From assembly GCA_946482335.1 (NCBI GenBank), contig CAMLRG010000129.1:1-15624 (forward strand): DNA of 15,624 bases, written 5' to 3'. How positions within the stretch are numbered: position 1 is the first letter of the stretch; each line of letters starts with the position of its first letter. Origin of the DNA: an uncultured Duganella sp. (lineage in GTDB: Bacteria; Pseudomonadota; Gammaproteobacteria; Burkholderiales; Burkholderiaceae). Shown here piece after piece: positions 8,130 to 15,624 of the stretch. The notes below the pieces were generated by a model. The model ran no database searches, was not told where the DNA came from, and saw only the letters and a list, made by a program, of their open reading frames with translations. The translations under genes were made by a program, and so were the position numbers.

Positions 8130-9955
8130 CGGCGTTTTGCCGCGATCCAGTCATCCACAACGCGGTCCAGCACCGTCATCGGCAGCGCGCCATGGCCCAG
8201 GATCTCGTTGTGGAATTCCTTGAGGTCGAAGTTGTCGCCCAACTCGCTGCGCGCGCGCTCGCGCAAGCCGAGGATCGACAGCATGCCGACTTTGTAGGCC
8301 AATGCCTGGCCGGGAACGACGATGTAGCGCTCCACTTCGGCCGTCACCTCTTGCTCGGCCATGCCGGTGTTCTCCTTCATGTAGGCGATCGCCTCTTCGC
8401 GCGACCAGCGCTTGTAATGGATCCCGGTATCGACCACCAGGCGCACGGCGCGCATCATGTCGTCGCGCAGGCGGCCCAGCTGGTCCAGCGGGTCCGGCGT
8501 CAAGCCCATTTCGGACGCCAGGCGCTCGGCGTACAGGGCCCAGCCCTCCTGGTAGGCGGAAAAGCCGATCACACGGCGGAAGAACGGCACGCCCCTCATC
8601 TCTTGCGCAATCGATACCTGGAAATGGTGGCCCGGCATGACTTCATGGAACACCGTGCTGCGCATGCCGAATTTCGGCACATCCTTCACTGAACGCATAT
8701 TCGCGTAAAACACGCCCGGGCGGGTACCGTCCATCGCGCCCGGGATGTAATAGGCGCCGGGTGCGGTGGCGGCCGATTCGGCCGGTGCCGGACGCACTTC
8801 GATTGCCGCCTTGGGATGGATGCCGAATACGCTGGACAGCTTGTCGTCCGCTTCCTGCATGATGGCGCGGTACTGCGCCAGCATTGCCTTGCGGCCTTCC
8901 TCGGTGTCGGGATAGCGGTATTGCGGATCGCGCAGCAATTGCTGCATGCGCTCGCCGACACTGCCTTGTTCCAGCCCGATCTGGCGCAGCAGGCGGTCCA
9001 TGATGCCGGTGATGCGGTCCACATCGGCCAGCCCCAGTTCATGCACGCGCTGCGGCGTCAGGTCGGTCGAGGTGTGATAGCGCACGCACCAGGCATAGTA
9101 TTCCTCGCCGTTGGGCAGCGACCAGGCGCCGTCGTTGGCATGGACGCGGCCCTGCAGGCCGACGAAGTGGCGGATCAATTCGGCATAGGCCGGGTAGACG
9201 CTGTTCTGGACCGCATCGGCCACGCCCTGCAGCAACTCGGCGCGCACCGTCTCGTTCATTTCCGACAACGGGATCGCATCGAGCTTGGCCTTGAAGCTGG
9301 TGTAGAGCATGTTCTCGCGTGCCGGACGGCCTGCAAAGCCGTGCATCTGCAGCAGCACTTTCTCAACCAGGAATTGCGGCGGCAGGATGCCCGCCGCCTC
9401 CTGCGCATTCAGGAATTCGATCACCTGCTCGAACTTGCGCGGGAATTTGCGCAGGCGGGCGATATAGTCTTGCGCTTCGCTGCGCGTCGTGACCTGGTGC
9501 ACGTCCGCCATGAATTCGGGCAGCGCACTTTGCAAGCCATGCATCTGGTTGATGGGGAATTCGTGCAGCTGGAAGCGCTCCCCTTCCAGCAGGTTGCTGA
9601 GGTAGTAATGCAGCGTATCGTAGGACAGCTGCGCTTCGCGGCCCAGCTCGTCGCGGTCGTATCGGTCCAGCATGGCCAGGTTGTCGCGCATGTCCTGGAA
9701 TACTTCGCGTTTGTGCGCCGGCGATTCGTCATCGAGCCGGGAACTCTGGAAGTCCATCCAGGCCGGCAGCACGCGCAGCTTGGACATCATCTCGGGACTC
9801 TTCAGCGCCAGCGACGCGAAGGCGCGCATGTAAAACCATTCGAGCTTCAGCGGTTTCGAATACCAGGTCTGCGTCAGCAGCACGGCACCGGCGCACAGCG
9901 CAGCCGTCGCGCCGGTCAGCCCCCAGACCGCAATTTTTTTCGCGTTGATCTCCAT
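8126..9955 (-). CDS. DUF885 family zinc peptidase-like protein, membrane-anchored or exported
   Basis: 609 residues, usual for DUF885. Residues about 8-30 (IAVWGLTGATAALCAGAVLL) form one hydrophobic segment, an uncleaved anchor or signal, so the rest should face the periplasm. The zinc motif H437-E-V-M-P-G-H443-H444 is a HExxPGHH variant of HExxH, and the downstream YQEGWALYAE (E470) supplies the probable third ligand. Family members are poorly characterised metallopeptidases of the gluzincin type; the substrate is not known. It diverges from an S9 peptidase gene, with 76 bp between their starts, and converges with malic enzyme with a 4 bp overlap. MEINAKKIAVWG is a plausible start, without a strong ribosome site. 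Confidence 0.88.
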
Positions 9956-10031
9956 GCGCGGAATATTACAGTATCATGCCCGCTGCGCCAGCCACCAGCT
10001 GGCAGATTTGACAATAGACCGGAGATCCCGA

Positions 10032-12095
10032 ATGACCTTACGCCTGCTGGTAATGGGCGCCGCCATCGCAGCGGCAACCAGTGCCGTTGCCGCCCCGCGC
10101 GGCATGACCATCGAAGACCTGGCGAGCATGGACCGCGTCGGCAGCCCCGCGCTGTCGCCGGATGCAAGCCGCGTGGTGTACACCGTGCGCGCCACCAATA
10201 TGGACAAGAACCGCGGCATCACCCAGCTGTGGATGATCGACCTGAAGGCCGCCAAGCCCGCGCCCGTCCAGCTGACCCAGCACGATGCCAGCAGCAGCCA
10301 GCCGCAATGGTCCCCAACCGGCGACGCCGTATACTTCGTGAGCGGCCGTTCCGGTTCGGCGCAGGTATGGCGCTTGCCGATGAACGCCGGCGGCGAAGCG
10401 GTGCGCGTCACCGACTACCCGGTGGGCGTGGAAAGCTTCCGCCTGTCGCCCAAGGGCGACCGCCTGGCCATGGCATTCGAAGTCTTCCGCGACTGCGCCG
10501 ACCTGGCCTGTACCAAGAAACGCCTGGACGACAAGGCGAAGAACAAGGCCACCGGCATGGTGTACAACGAAATGTTCGTGCGCCACTGGGATACCTGGGC
10601 CGATGGCCGCCGCAACGTGCTGTATTCAGCGCAAATCGACGCCGCCGGCAAGGCCGGCGCGCCGGTCAGCCTGAGCGGCACGCTCGATGGCGACGTGCAT
10701 TCCAAGCCCTTCGGCGACAACGCCGACTACCAGTTCAGCCCTGACGGCCAGAAGGTCGTGTTTGCCGCGCGCGTGGCGGGCAAGGCCGAATCCTGGTCGA
10801 CCAATTTCGACCTGTACGAAGTGCCGGCAGCCGGCGGCGCGGCGCCCCGCAACCTGACCGGCGAAAACCCGGCATGGGACGCCAAGCCCTCCTTCTCCCC
10901 CGACGGCAAGACCCTGGCTTACCTGATGATGAAGCGCCCCGGCTTCGAGGCGGACCGCTTCCACATGGTGCTGATGGATGTCGCCACCGGCAGGAAGCGC
11001 GTGCTGGCCCAGGATTGGGACCGCTCCATCGCCGACTACAAATGGCGCGAAGACGGCAAGGCCCTGCTGGCCAATGCCGACGACTTCGGCAACCATCGCC
11101 TGTTCTCGCTGGATGCCGCATCCGGCAAGGTGACCGCGCTGAGCGGCAAAGGCTATGCCGGCGACTTCGACGTGAAGAAGGATACCGTGGTGGTCGCCCA
11201 CGCCTCCCTGGGCGGCGCCGCGCAACTGGTCAAATTCAAGACCGAAGGCACCGAACAGAAAGGCGCCCAGCTGACCTGGGCCAATGCCGAACGCCTGAAA
11301 GACGTGAAGATGGCGGACTACGAACAGTTCTCCTTCAAGGGCGCGAACGGCGAAACCGTCTACGGCCACGTGATGAAGCCATGGAACTACGAGCCGGGCA
11401 AGAAGTATCCGGTCGCCTTCCTGGTGCATGGCGGCCCGCAGGGCAGCTTCGGCAACAGCTGGAGCTACCGCTGGAATCCGCAAGTATATGCCGGCGCGGG
11501 CTATGCGGCGGTCTTCATCGATTTCCACGGTTCGACCGGCTACGGCCAGGCCTTCACCGACTCGATCAGCGGCGACTGGGGCGGCAAGCCGCTGGAAGAC
11601 CTGCAGAAAGGCATGGCGGCGGCGGTAGCCAAGTACGACTTCCTGGACGGCAAGAATGCCTGTGCCCTGGGCGCCTCCTACGGCGGCTTCATGATGAACT
11701 GGATCGCCGGCAACTGGAGCGATGGCTTCAAGTGCATCGTCAACCACGACGGCATCTTCGACCAGCGCGGCATGGCTTACGCCACCGAAGAACTGTGGTT
11801 CACCGAATGGGAGAATGGCGGCACCTACTACGCCAACCCGCAGAACTACGAAAAGCACAACCCCGTGCACCATGTGGCCAAGTGGAAGACCCCGATGCTG
11901 GTGATCCAGGGCGACCTGGACTTCCGTGTCCCGACCACCCAGGCACTGGGCACTTTCGCCGCGCTGCAGCGCCAGGGCATCAAATCCAGGCTGCTGGTGT
12001 TCCCGGACGAGAACCACTGGGTCCTGAAACCTGCAAACTCGATCATGTGGCACCACAACGTGATCGGCTGGCTCGATGAGCACTTGAAGAAATAA
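10032..12095 (+). CDS. Exported S9 family (prolyl oligopeptidase/acylaminoacyl-peptidase-like) serine peptidase
   Basis: The start is ATG 10032, not the upstream ATG 9945: GGAG at 10021-10024 precedes it, and it exposes a signal peptide (MTLRLLVMGAAIAAATSAVA, about 23 residues). That gives 687 residues. Residues about 30-420 form a beta-propeller of PD40/WD40-like blades (GSPALSPDASRVVYTVR, SQPQWSPTGDAVYFVSG, AKPSFSPDGKTLAYL). Residues about 440-687 are the alpha/beta hydrolase domain with the triad Ser549 (GASYGGF), Asp630 (GDLDFRVP) and His662 (DENHW). Relatives cut short peptides, with dipeptidyl or acyl-aminoacyl specificity, in the periplasm. A terminator follows. It diverges from the DUF885 peptidase, so both may serve peptide scavenging. 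Confidence 0.93.
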   Translation: MTLRLLVMGAAIAAATSAVAAPRGMTIEDLASMDRVGSPALSPDASRVVYTVRATNMDKNRGITQLWMIDLKAAKPAPVQLTQHDASSSQPQWSPTGDAVYFVSGRSGSAQVWRLPMNAGGEAVRVTDYPVGVESFRLSPKGDRLAMAFEVFRDCADLACTKKRLDDKAKNKATGMVYNEMFVRHWDTWADGRRNVLYSAQIDAAGKAGAPVSLSGTLDGDVHSKPFGDNADYQFSPDGQKVVFAARVAGKAESWSTNFDLYEVPAAGGAAPRNLTGENPAWDAKPSFSPDGKTLAYLMMKRPGFEADRFHMVLMDVATGRKRVLAQDWDRSIADYKWREDGKALLANADDFGNHRLFSLDAASGKVTALSGKGYAGDFDVKKDTVVVAHASLGGAAQLVKFKTEGTEQKGAQLTWANAERLKDVKMADYEQFSFKGANGETVYGHVMKPWNYEPGKKYPVAFLVHGGPQGSFGNSWSYRWNPQVYAGAGYAAVFIDFHGSTGYGQAFTDSISGDWGGKPLEDLQKGMAAAVAKYDFLDGKNACALGASYGGFMMNWIAGNWSDGFKCIVNHDGIFDQRGMAYATEELWFTEWENGGTYYANPQNYEKHNPVHHVAKWKTPMLVIQGDLDFRVPTTQALGTFAALQRQGIKSRLLVFPDENHWVLKPANSIMWHHNVIGWLDEHLKK

Positions 12096-12103
12096 GCACC
12101 TGC

Positions 12104-12131
12104 AAGCCGCCCGCCCGGGCGGCTTTTTTTT
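12104..12131 (+). terminator. Rho-independent terminator of the S9 peptidase gene
   Basis: AAGCCGCCC (12104-12112) pairs with GGGCGGCTT (12117-12125) around a four-base loop, followed by eight T (12124-12131). The last two T are also part of the stop codon of the convergent NTF2-like gene, so terminator and gene end overlap. Confidence 0.88.
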
Positions 12132-12594
12132 ACTTGCCCAACGGCGTTGAACGCAGGGCGACGAACTCCCAGCCGCTGCCCACCGGCCGCAGCAACGTCA
12201 TGGTGAAGAATTCGCGCACGACGCGCCTGCCCTTCTCCGCATCGGGCACCTCCAGGAACACGGCGGTATCGGCCGCATACAGCTCGCCGATGCGCACGAT
12301 ACGGCGCACTTCCGAGCGATGCGTCATGCCCGGCGGTATTTTGCTGAAGGAATTGGTGAAGTAATCCAGGATCGCGGACTTCCCGGTCAGGAAGGTACCG
12401 CCGATGGATGCCGTGGCGGAATCGTTGTAATGCGCGGTCATGGATTTGGCATCGCGCTCGTTCCAGGCCTTGTCCGCCGACCGCGCCACCGCCTGCAGCG
12501 ATTCGGTCAGCGGGCGGTCCAGCCCTGCCGCATCGACGGCATTGGCGGCGGCCGTTGCCAAGGCCAGGACCAGGGTGGTGAATAGTTGCTTCAT
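12130..12594 (-). CDS. Exported NTF2-like (SnoaL/DUF4440, SgcJ/EcaC-type) protein
   Basis: 154 residues. Residues 1 to about 22 form a Sec signal peptide (MKQLFTTLVLALATAAANA). The mature part matches the cone-shaped NTF2-like fold of the SgcJ/EcaC/DUF4440 type: AVARSADKAWNERDAKSMTAHY, then FLTGKSAILDYF, the central strands, and WEFVALRSTPLG at the end. Such proteins bind small ligands or act as minor isomerases or hydrolases. No catalytic residue pattern is clear enough to name a reaction. AGCGGAG precedes the ATG on the minus strand. The gene diverges from a membrane LytTR regulator and converges with the S9 peptidase, its stop codon lying inside that gene's terminator T-run. Confidence 0.78.
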   Translation of the reverse strand: MKQLFTTLVLALATAAANAVDAAGLDRPLTESLQAVARSADKAWNERDAKSMTAHYNDSATASIGGTFLTGKSAILDYFTNSFSKIPPGMTHRSEVRRIVRIGELYAADTAVFLEVPDAEKGRRVVREFFTMTLLRPVGSGWEFVALRSTPLGK

Positions 12595-12702
12595 TGATAT
12601 GCTCCGCTTGGTTGTGAGAGAATCACCATCGTGCAGCGCCTCACGCCAGCTTCATAGGGCAATTTCGCCAACCGTCTACCGGATTCGCCAACGCCAATCG
12701 CC

Positions 12703-12743
12703 ATGCAGTTCACGAATCGCCAAATGCAGTTCGCCTGGCAAGC
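12703..12743 (+). repeat. 21 bp-period direct repeat at the LytTR gene start, possible LytTR site
   Basis: ATGCAGTTC occurs at 12703-12711 and again at 12724-12732, each preceded by AATCGCC (with two extra bases in the second). The 21 bp offset equals a 9 bp site plus a 12 bp spacer, the usual spacing of LytTR direct-repeat binding sites. Its GCAGTTC core is only a partial match to the family consensus. It also duplicates the MQF codons, so either ATG could be the start. Confidence 0.3.
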
Positions 12744-13512
12744 TGCCATCGTATTGGCGCTGGGTGTCTTCCTTGCCATGACGGGACCGTTCGGCACCTA
12801 TGGCGACCTGGCGCCAGTGCCGCGCTATGCGTATTGGGTGGGGCTGTGTTTCTTTGGCTTTGGCGGCATCGTCATGGCCGCGCAGGCCATGCGGGCTTTG
12901 CGGCGCACTGCCGGCGCCCTGGCCATCGGCGCCGTGGCGCTGGCGTCATCGCTGCCCACCACTTTTGCCGTCGCCTGGGCCGAGCAATTGCTGCGTCTGG
13001 ACCATGCCGTGCCGCTGGCTGTGATGCCGCGCGTGTACGGTTCGGTGGCCGCCGTCCAGTTGCTGATGGTCTTGCTGTTGACGCGCATGCGGCTGTCGCT
13101 CGAACCCCTGCTTTACGCGCGCCCTGTCCCGGCTGCGCTGCCCGCGCAGCCCGCGCCTGCCGCCGAACCCGCCGCGCCGCCCTCACCGGCCGAGCCGGCG
13201 GGATTCCTGGCCCGCGTTGCACCGCAGTTGGACGGCATGCTGCTCGCGCTGCAGGCGGAAGACCATTACCTGCGCGTGATCACCGATGCCGGGTCGGCCC
13301 TGGTCCTGATGCGCCTTGCCGACGCGGTGCGCGAGCTGCCGCCGGAGCAAGGCATGCAAGTCCACCGCAGCTGGTGGGTCGGCTACGATGCGGTAAAGTC
13401 TATCGAGAAGGGGGCGGGACGCTTCAGCCTTGGCCTGGCCGACGGAACCCAAGTCCCCGTCAGCCGGACCTACCTGGCCGCCGTCCGCGCGGCGACCTGG
13501 CCGTCCGCCTGA
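12703..13512 (+). CDS. Membrane-bound LytTR-family transcriptional regulator
   Basis: 269 residues. The N-terminal half has about four hydrophobic segments (roughly 12-28, 42-61, 71-93 and 108-127). An Ala/Pro-rich linker follows (about 140-166). Residues about 168-265 are a LytTR DNA-binding domain (LALQAEDHYLRVITDAGSAL, LADAVREL, QVHRSWWVGYDAV, VPVSRTYLAAVR). The DNA-binding domain is thus tethered to the inner membrane, with no receiver domain and no histidine kinase nearby. In this family type the membrane part is thought to sense a signal directly; the signal is unknown. A second in-frame ATG at 12724 would shorten it by seven residues, and neither has a good ribosome site. Its stop lies 5 bp from the end of the convergent senA. 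Confidence 0.85.
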   Translation: MQFTNRQMQFAWQAAIVLALGVFLAMTGPFGTYGDLAPVPRYAYWVGLCFFGFGGIVMAAQAMRALRRTAGALAIGAVALASSLPTTFAVAWAEQLLRLDHAVPLAVMPRVYGSVAAVQLLMVLLLTRMRLSLEPLLYARPVPAALPAQPAPAAEPAAPPSPAEPAGFLARVAPQLDGMLLALQAEDHYLRVITDAGSALVLMRLADAVRELPPEQGMQVHRSWWVGYDAVKSIEKGAGRFSLGLADGTQVPVSRTYLAAVRAATWPSA

Positions 13513-13517
13513 GGTGC

Positions 13518-14720
13518 TCACTCAAAAGCGCAAGTGCGGAAGCCATTGAAGATATCGTCACGTTCCGGCAGGTAGAAATTGCGGAACTTGGCCGAGCCAA
13601 GCCTGGAAGGCGTGGCAAAAGATGCCCCGCGCAGCACCTGGTGGGTGGTGAACCAGGGCGCGGAATATTCACGGTAGCGGTCGGCCGCGAAACCGGGGTA
13701 CGGCTCGAAGGGCGACGCCGTCCATTCCCACAGCTGTCCCCAGCGGAAGGCCGGATGCCCGTGCAGCGCCGCATATTCCCATTCGATTTCGGTCGGCAGC
13801 CGCCGGTTGGCCCAGGCGCAGTATGCCTGGGCCTCATACAGCGACACGTGGCGCACCGGCTCATGCGCCGACAAGGTCGTCAGCCGCCCGAAGCGCATGG
13901 TGCGCCATTGTCCGTTGTCCCGTTGCCAGTAGCGCGGCGCCGAGCGCTCCTGCCGCAGCAGCCATTCGGCGCCGGAATTGCTCCAGAATTCGCGCCGTTC
14001 GTAGCCGCCGTCTTCCACGAAATCGGCAAACTGCGCATTCGTCACCAGCGTGGCATCCATGCGGAATGGCGCGACACGGCAGGGATGGGCGAACTTCTCG
14101 TTGTCGAACACGAAGCCGCCGGCATCGGCCGCGCTGCCCAGTTGCAGCGTGCCGCCGGGGAAAGCGATGTCGCCCGGCGCGCCGGAGGCGCGTTCGTCAT
14201 GGGTCAGGTGGGCAGGCGCCTGCAGGCCCAGGGTCTGCAATGTGTACAGGAAGGCTTCACCGTGCATGTCTTCATGGGCCAGCGCCAGGCGGTACGGATA
14301 CAGCGCTTCGTCGGTGTTCGGTTCGCGCGAAAGCTTGTCCAGGACGCGGTCCAGCACTTCGTGGCAATAGGTCTTCACGCCGCCGGTACTGGGCAGGTCC
14401 AGGTTCCAGCGGCTGCGGTGCGGCACCATATTGGAATCGAACCAGTCGTCGCCCTTGCGCAGCAATGAAGCGTACAGTGCGTCGGCCGGGTGGCTGGAAA
14501 CCGCTTCGCGCAGCACAAACCATTCGGCGAACCAGGCTGTGTGGCCCAGTTCCCATAACGGCGGATTGACGATACGCATGTACGGCACGCGCGCCGCCAC
14601 ATCCATGCCGGCGGCGGCAAAACAATCGAAAAGGCTCAGCGTATAATTGCGCGCAGCCTGCAGGGCGTCGGCGAGTTGCTGCGTGCGGGCGGTCCGGAAC
14701 GAGGCGTGGATGGCGTTCAT
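13518..14720 (-). CDS. senA: EgtB-like iron enzyme, probable selenoneine synthase SenA
   Basis: 400 residues. The N-terminal DinB_2 domain (about 15-165) carries the three iron-binding histidines: H60 (LWELGHTAWFAEW) and H149-x3-H153-x-E155 (HEDMHGE). The C-terminal FGE-sulfatase domain (about 185-398) contains RLPTEIEWEYAALHG, LWEWTASPF, LRGASFAT and FNGFRTC. This is the EgtB/SenA sulfoxide/selenoxide-synthase architecture. I prefer SenA because the divergent neighbour is a SenB-type glycosyltransferase, the pair known from the Variovorax paradoxus selenoneine pathway, where SenA joins hercynine to a selenosugar through a C-Se bond. The alternative is a plain EgtB-like ergothioneine enzyme. 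The ATG has no Shine-Dalgarno, and a TACAAT box lies six bases upstream, suggesting a leaderless mRNA. Hercynine must come from an EgtD encoded elsewhere. Confidence 0.85.
   Translation of the reverse strand: MNAIHASFRTARTQQLADALQAARNYTLSLFDCFAAAGMDVAARVPYMRIVNPPLWELGHTAWFAEWFVLREAVSSHPADALYASLLRKGDDWFDSNMVPHRSRWNLDLPSTGGVKTYCHEVLDRVLDKLSREPNTDEALYPYRLALAHEDMHGEAFLYTLQTLGLQAPAHLTHDERASGAPGDIAFPGGTLQLGSAADAGGFVFDNEKFAHPCRVAPFRMDATLVTNAQFADFVEDGGYERREFWSNSGAEWLLRQERSAPRYWQRDNGQWRTMRFGRLTTLSAHEPVRHVSLYEAQAYCAWANRRLPTEIEWEYAALHGHPAFRWGQLWEWTASPFEPYPGFAADRYREYSAPWFTTHQVLRGASFATPSRLGSAKFRNFYLPERDDIFNGFRTCAFE
14642..14647 (+). promoter_or_regulatory. Perfect TATAAT inside senA, candidate -10 box for senB
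   Basis: A consensus TATAAT on the plus strand lies within the senA coding region about 105 bp before the senB start. The best -35 at 17 bp spacing (AAAACA, 14619-14624) is weak. It is a candidate only because the 32 bp gap between senA and senB is too small to hold a complete senB promoter. Confidence 0.22.
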
Positions 14721-14726
14721 ATTTCG

Positions 14727-14732
14727 ATTGTA
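14727..14732 (-). promoter_or_regulatory. Candidate -10 box (TACAAT) for senA
   Basis: Read on the minus strand, TACAAT (one base from consensus) ends six bases before the senA ATG. Transcription would therefore begin at or next to the ATG, fitting a leaderless message and the absence of a Shine-Dalgarno. A partial -35, TTCACT, lies 19 bp upstream over the senB start codon. Confidence 0.4.
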
Positions 14733-14752
14733 GCGATATTTGAGCTAATAAA

Positions 14753-15624
14753 GTGAACAAGCGGACAATCTGCATCGTCAGCCCGGCGCTGGCAGCGGCC
14801 AACAACGGCAATTGGCAAACGGCACGCCGCTGGGCGCAATTCCTGGGCGGGCGGTTCGAGGTCGGCATCGCCTACGACTGGCCCGCCGCGCCAGATGCGC
14901 CCGATGCACCTGCGACGCCCCCCGCGCCGGCCGTCCACGCCACCGCCGCTGCGCCGGACGGGGCGCCGAGGCGCGCCGCCAACGCGCCGGACCTGCTGAT
15001 CGCGCTGCACGCGCGGCGTTCGGCGGCACCGCTGGCGCGCTTTTGCGCCGCCCACCCCGCGCGCCCTGCCATCCTGGTCCTGACAGGAACCGACTTGTAC
15101 CGCGACATCCGCACCGATGCCGACGCCCAAGCCTCGTTGGAACGCGCCACCGCCCTGGTCCTGCTGCAGCCCGCCGGCCTGGCCGAGCTGCCGCCGCACC
15201 TGCACGCCAAAGCCCACGTCATCTTCCAGTCCGCGCCCGCCCTGCCGCAAGCACAGCGGGGCGCAGCGTCCAGCCACCACGACATCCTCATGGTCGGCCA
15301 CCTGCGCGAAGAAAAAGACCCGCGCACCTTCATGGAGGCCGCCTCCCGCGTGACCGCTGCCAGCGCCCGCCTGCTCCACATCGGCGGCGCGCTCGACCCC
15401 GCGCTTGGCGAAGCCGCTGTCGCGACCGAGGCCAAAGCCGCCGGCCGCTACCAATGGCTGGGCGCCCTCCCCCACGACGAAACGCGCCAGCGCCTGCGCC
15501 AAGTGCACGCCATGGCCATCTGCTCGCGCATGGAAGGCGGCGCCAACGTCATCATCGAAGCGGTGACCAGCGGCGTGCCGGTTCTGGCCAGCGACATCAG
15601 CGGCAACCGCGGCATGCTGGGCGA
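14753..15624 (+). CDS. senB: Probable selenosugar synthase SenB (TIGR04348 glycosyltransferase), 3' end outside window
   Basis: The open frame runs from GTG 14753 to the right edge (290 codons seen). GTG is the first usable start after an in-frame TGA at 14741. Features of the TIGR04348/SenB family: GNWQTARRWAQFL (19-31), LLIALHARRSA (81-91), LTGTDLYRDI (110-119), MVGHLREEKDP, YQWLGALPHDE and the GT-B motif E261-GGANVII-E269 (SRMEGGANVIIEA). SenB couples selenophosphate to a UDP-sugar to give the selenosugar used by SenA. It stands head to head with senA, 32 bp apart. Residues about 44-79 are an Ala/Pro-rich stretch that seems extra compared with what I remember of the family. About 30-50 residues are missing at the 3' end. 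A senC/SelD-like gene may follow outside the window. Confidence 0.87.
   Translation, partial: MNKRTICIVSPALAAANNGNWQTARRWAQFLGGRFEVGIAYDWPAAPDAPDAPATPPAPAVHATAAAPDGAPRRAANAPDLLIALHARRSAAPLARFCAAHPARPAILVLTGTDLYRDIRTDADAQASLERATALVLLQPAGLAELPPHLHAKAHVIFQSAPALPQAQRGAASSHHDILMVGHLREEKDPRTFMEAASRVTAASARLLHIGGALDPALGEAAVATEAKAAGRYQWLGALPHDETRQRLRQVHAMAICSRMEGGANVIIEAVTSGVPVLASDISGNRGMLG

Noticed and set aside
8816..10744. Long plus-strand open frame (642 codons) opposite the DUF885 gene
   Set aside because: It lies mostly antisense to a well-recognised zinc peptidase and then crosses into the S9 gene in another frame. Its composition is unlike a folded protein and there is no ribosome site; it is a GC-rich shadow.
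12614..12626. GTGA-N5-TCAC as a CRP-type site between the NTF2-like and LytTR genes
   Set aside because: The CRP half-sites TGTGA/TCACA need a six-base spacer; here it is five and the outer base fails.
12834..14468. Long plus-strand open frame (544 codons) spanning the LytTR gene and antisense senA
   Set aside because: It crosses two recognisable genes in the wrong frame and strand and shows no domain.
13518..14720. Calling this gene egtB (ergothioneine sulfoxide synthase)
   Set aside because: The domain layout alone allows it, but the adjacent SenB-type glycosyltransferase makes SenA the better call. Egt partners (EgtC, EgtD, EgtE) are absent from the window.

Overview
This 15.6 kb GC-rich window holds tightly packed chromosomal genes. 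Protein types, gene order and codon use point to a betaproteobacterium of the Burkholderiales, most likely Oxalobacteraceae (Massilia/Duganella-like). That assignment is a judgement from recognition, not from a search. I see no rRNA, tRNA, CRISPR array, insertion sequence or phage gene, and there is no gene-free stretch longer than about 200 bp.

Left part (1-2550): the Arg/Gly-rich tail of an unidentified, probably RNA-binding protein and its terminator. Three cell-wall enzymes follow: an exported L,D-transpeptidase, a membrane-anchored M23 endopeptidase whose ribosome site touches the stop of the first, and a convergent Tat-exported DUF882/MepK-like peptidase that overlaps the M23 gene. Together they look like a set that makes and cuts peptidoglycan crosslinks.

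Middle (2580-8129): a MarR regulator with an MFS efflux pump two bases behind it, then a LysR-type regulator resembling the HypT/YjiE branch. Next comes a 200 bp spacer with a repeat-built hairpin and a perfect 17 bp palindrome. The spacer leads into glutamate dehydrogenase, a strong terminator, and a short malic enzyme lacking the phosphotransacetylase domain. Gdh and malic enzyme feed the 2-oxoglutarate/malate/pyruvate node.

Right-centre (8126-13512): two divergent exported or anchored peptidases (DUF885 zinc peptidase and an S9 prolyl-oligopeptidase-family enzyme), a small exported NTF2-like protein, and a membrane-bound LytTR transcription factor.

Right end (13518-15624): the most notable system. 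An EgtB-like iron enzyme and a TIGR04348-type glycosyltransferase stand head to head, 32 bp apart. This pairing matches SenA (selenoneine synthase) and SenB (selenosugar synthase) of the selenoneine pathway. SenB runs off the window edge. The third expected gene, senC (a SelD-like selenophosphate synthetase), is not in view and may lie just beyond.

Neighbouring genes often converge with almost no space between 3' ends. Of the four convergent pairs, only one has a recognisable terminator.
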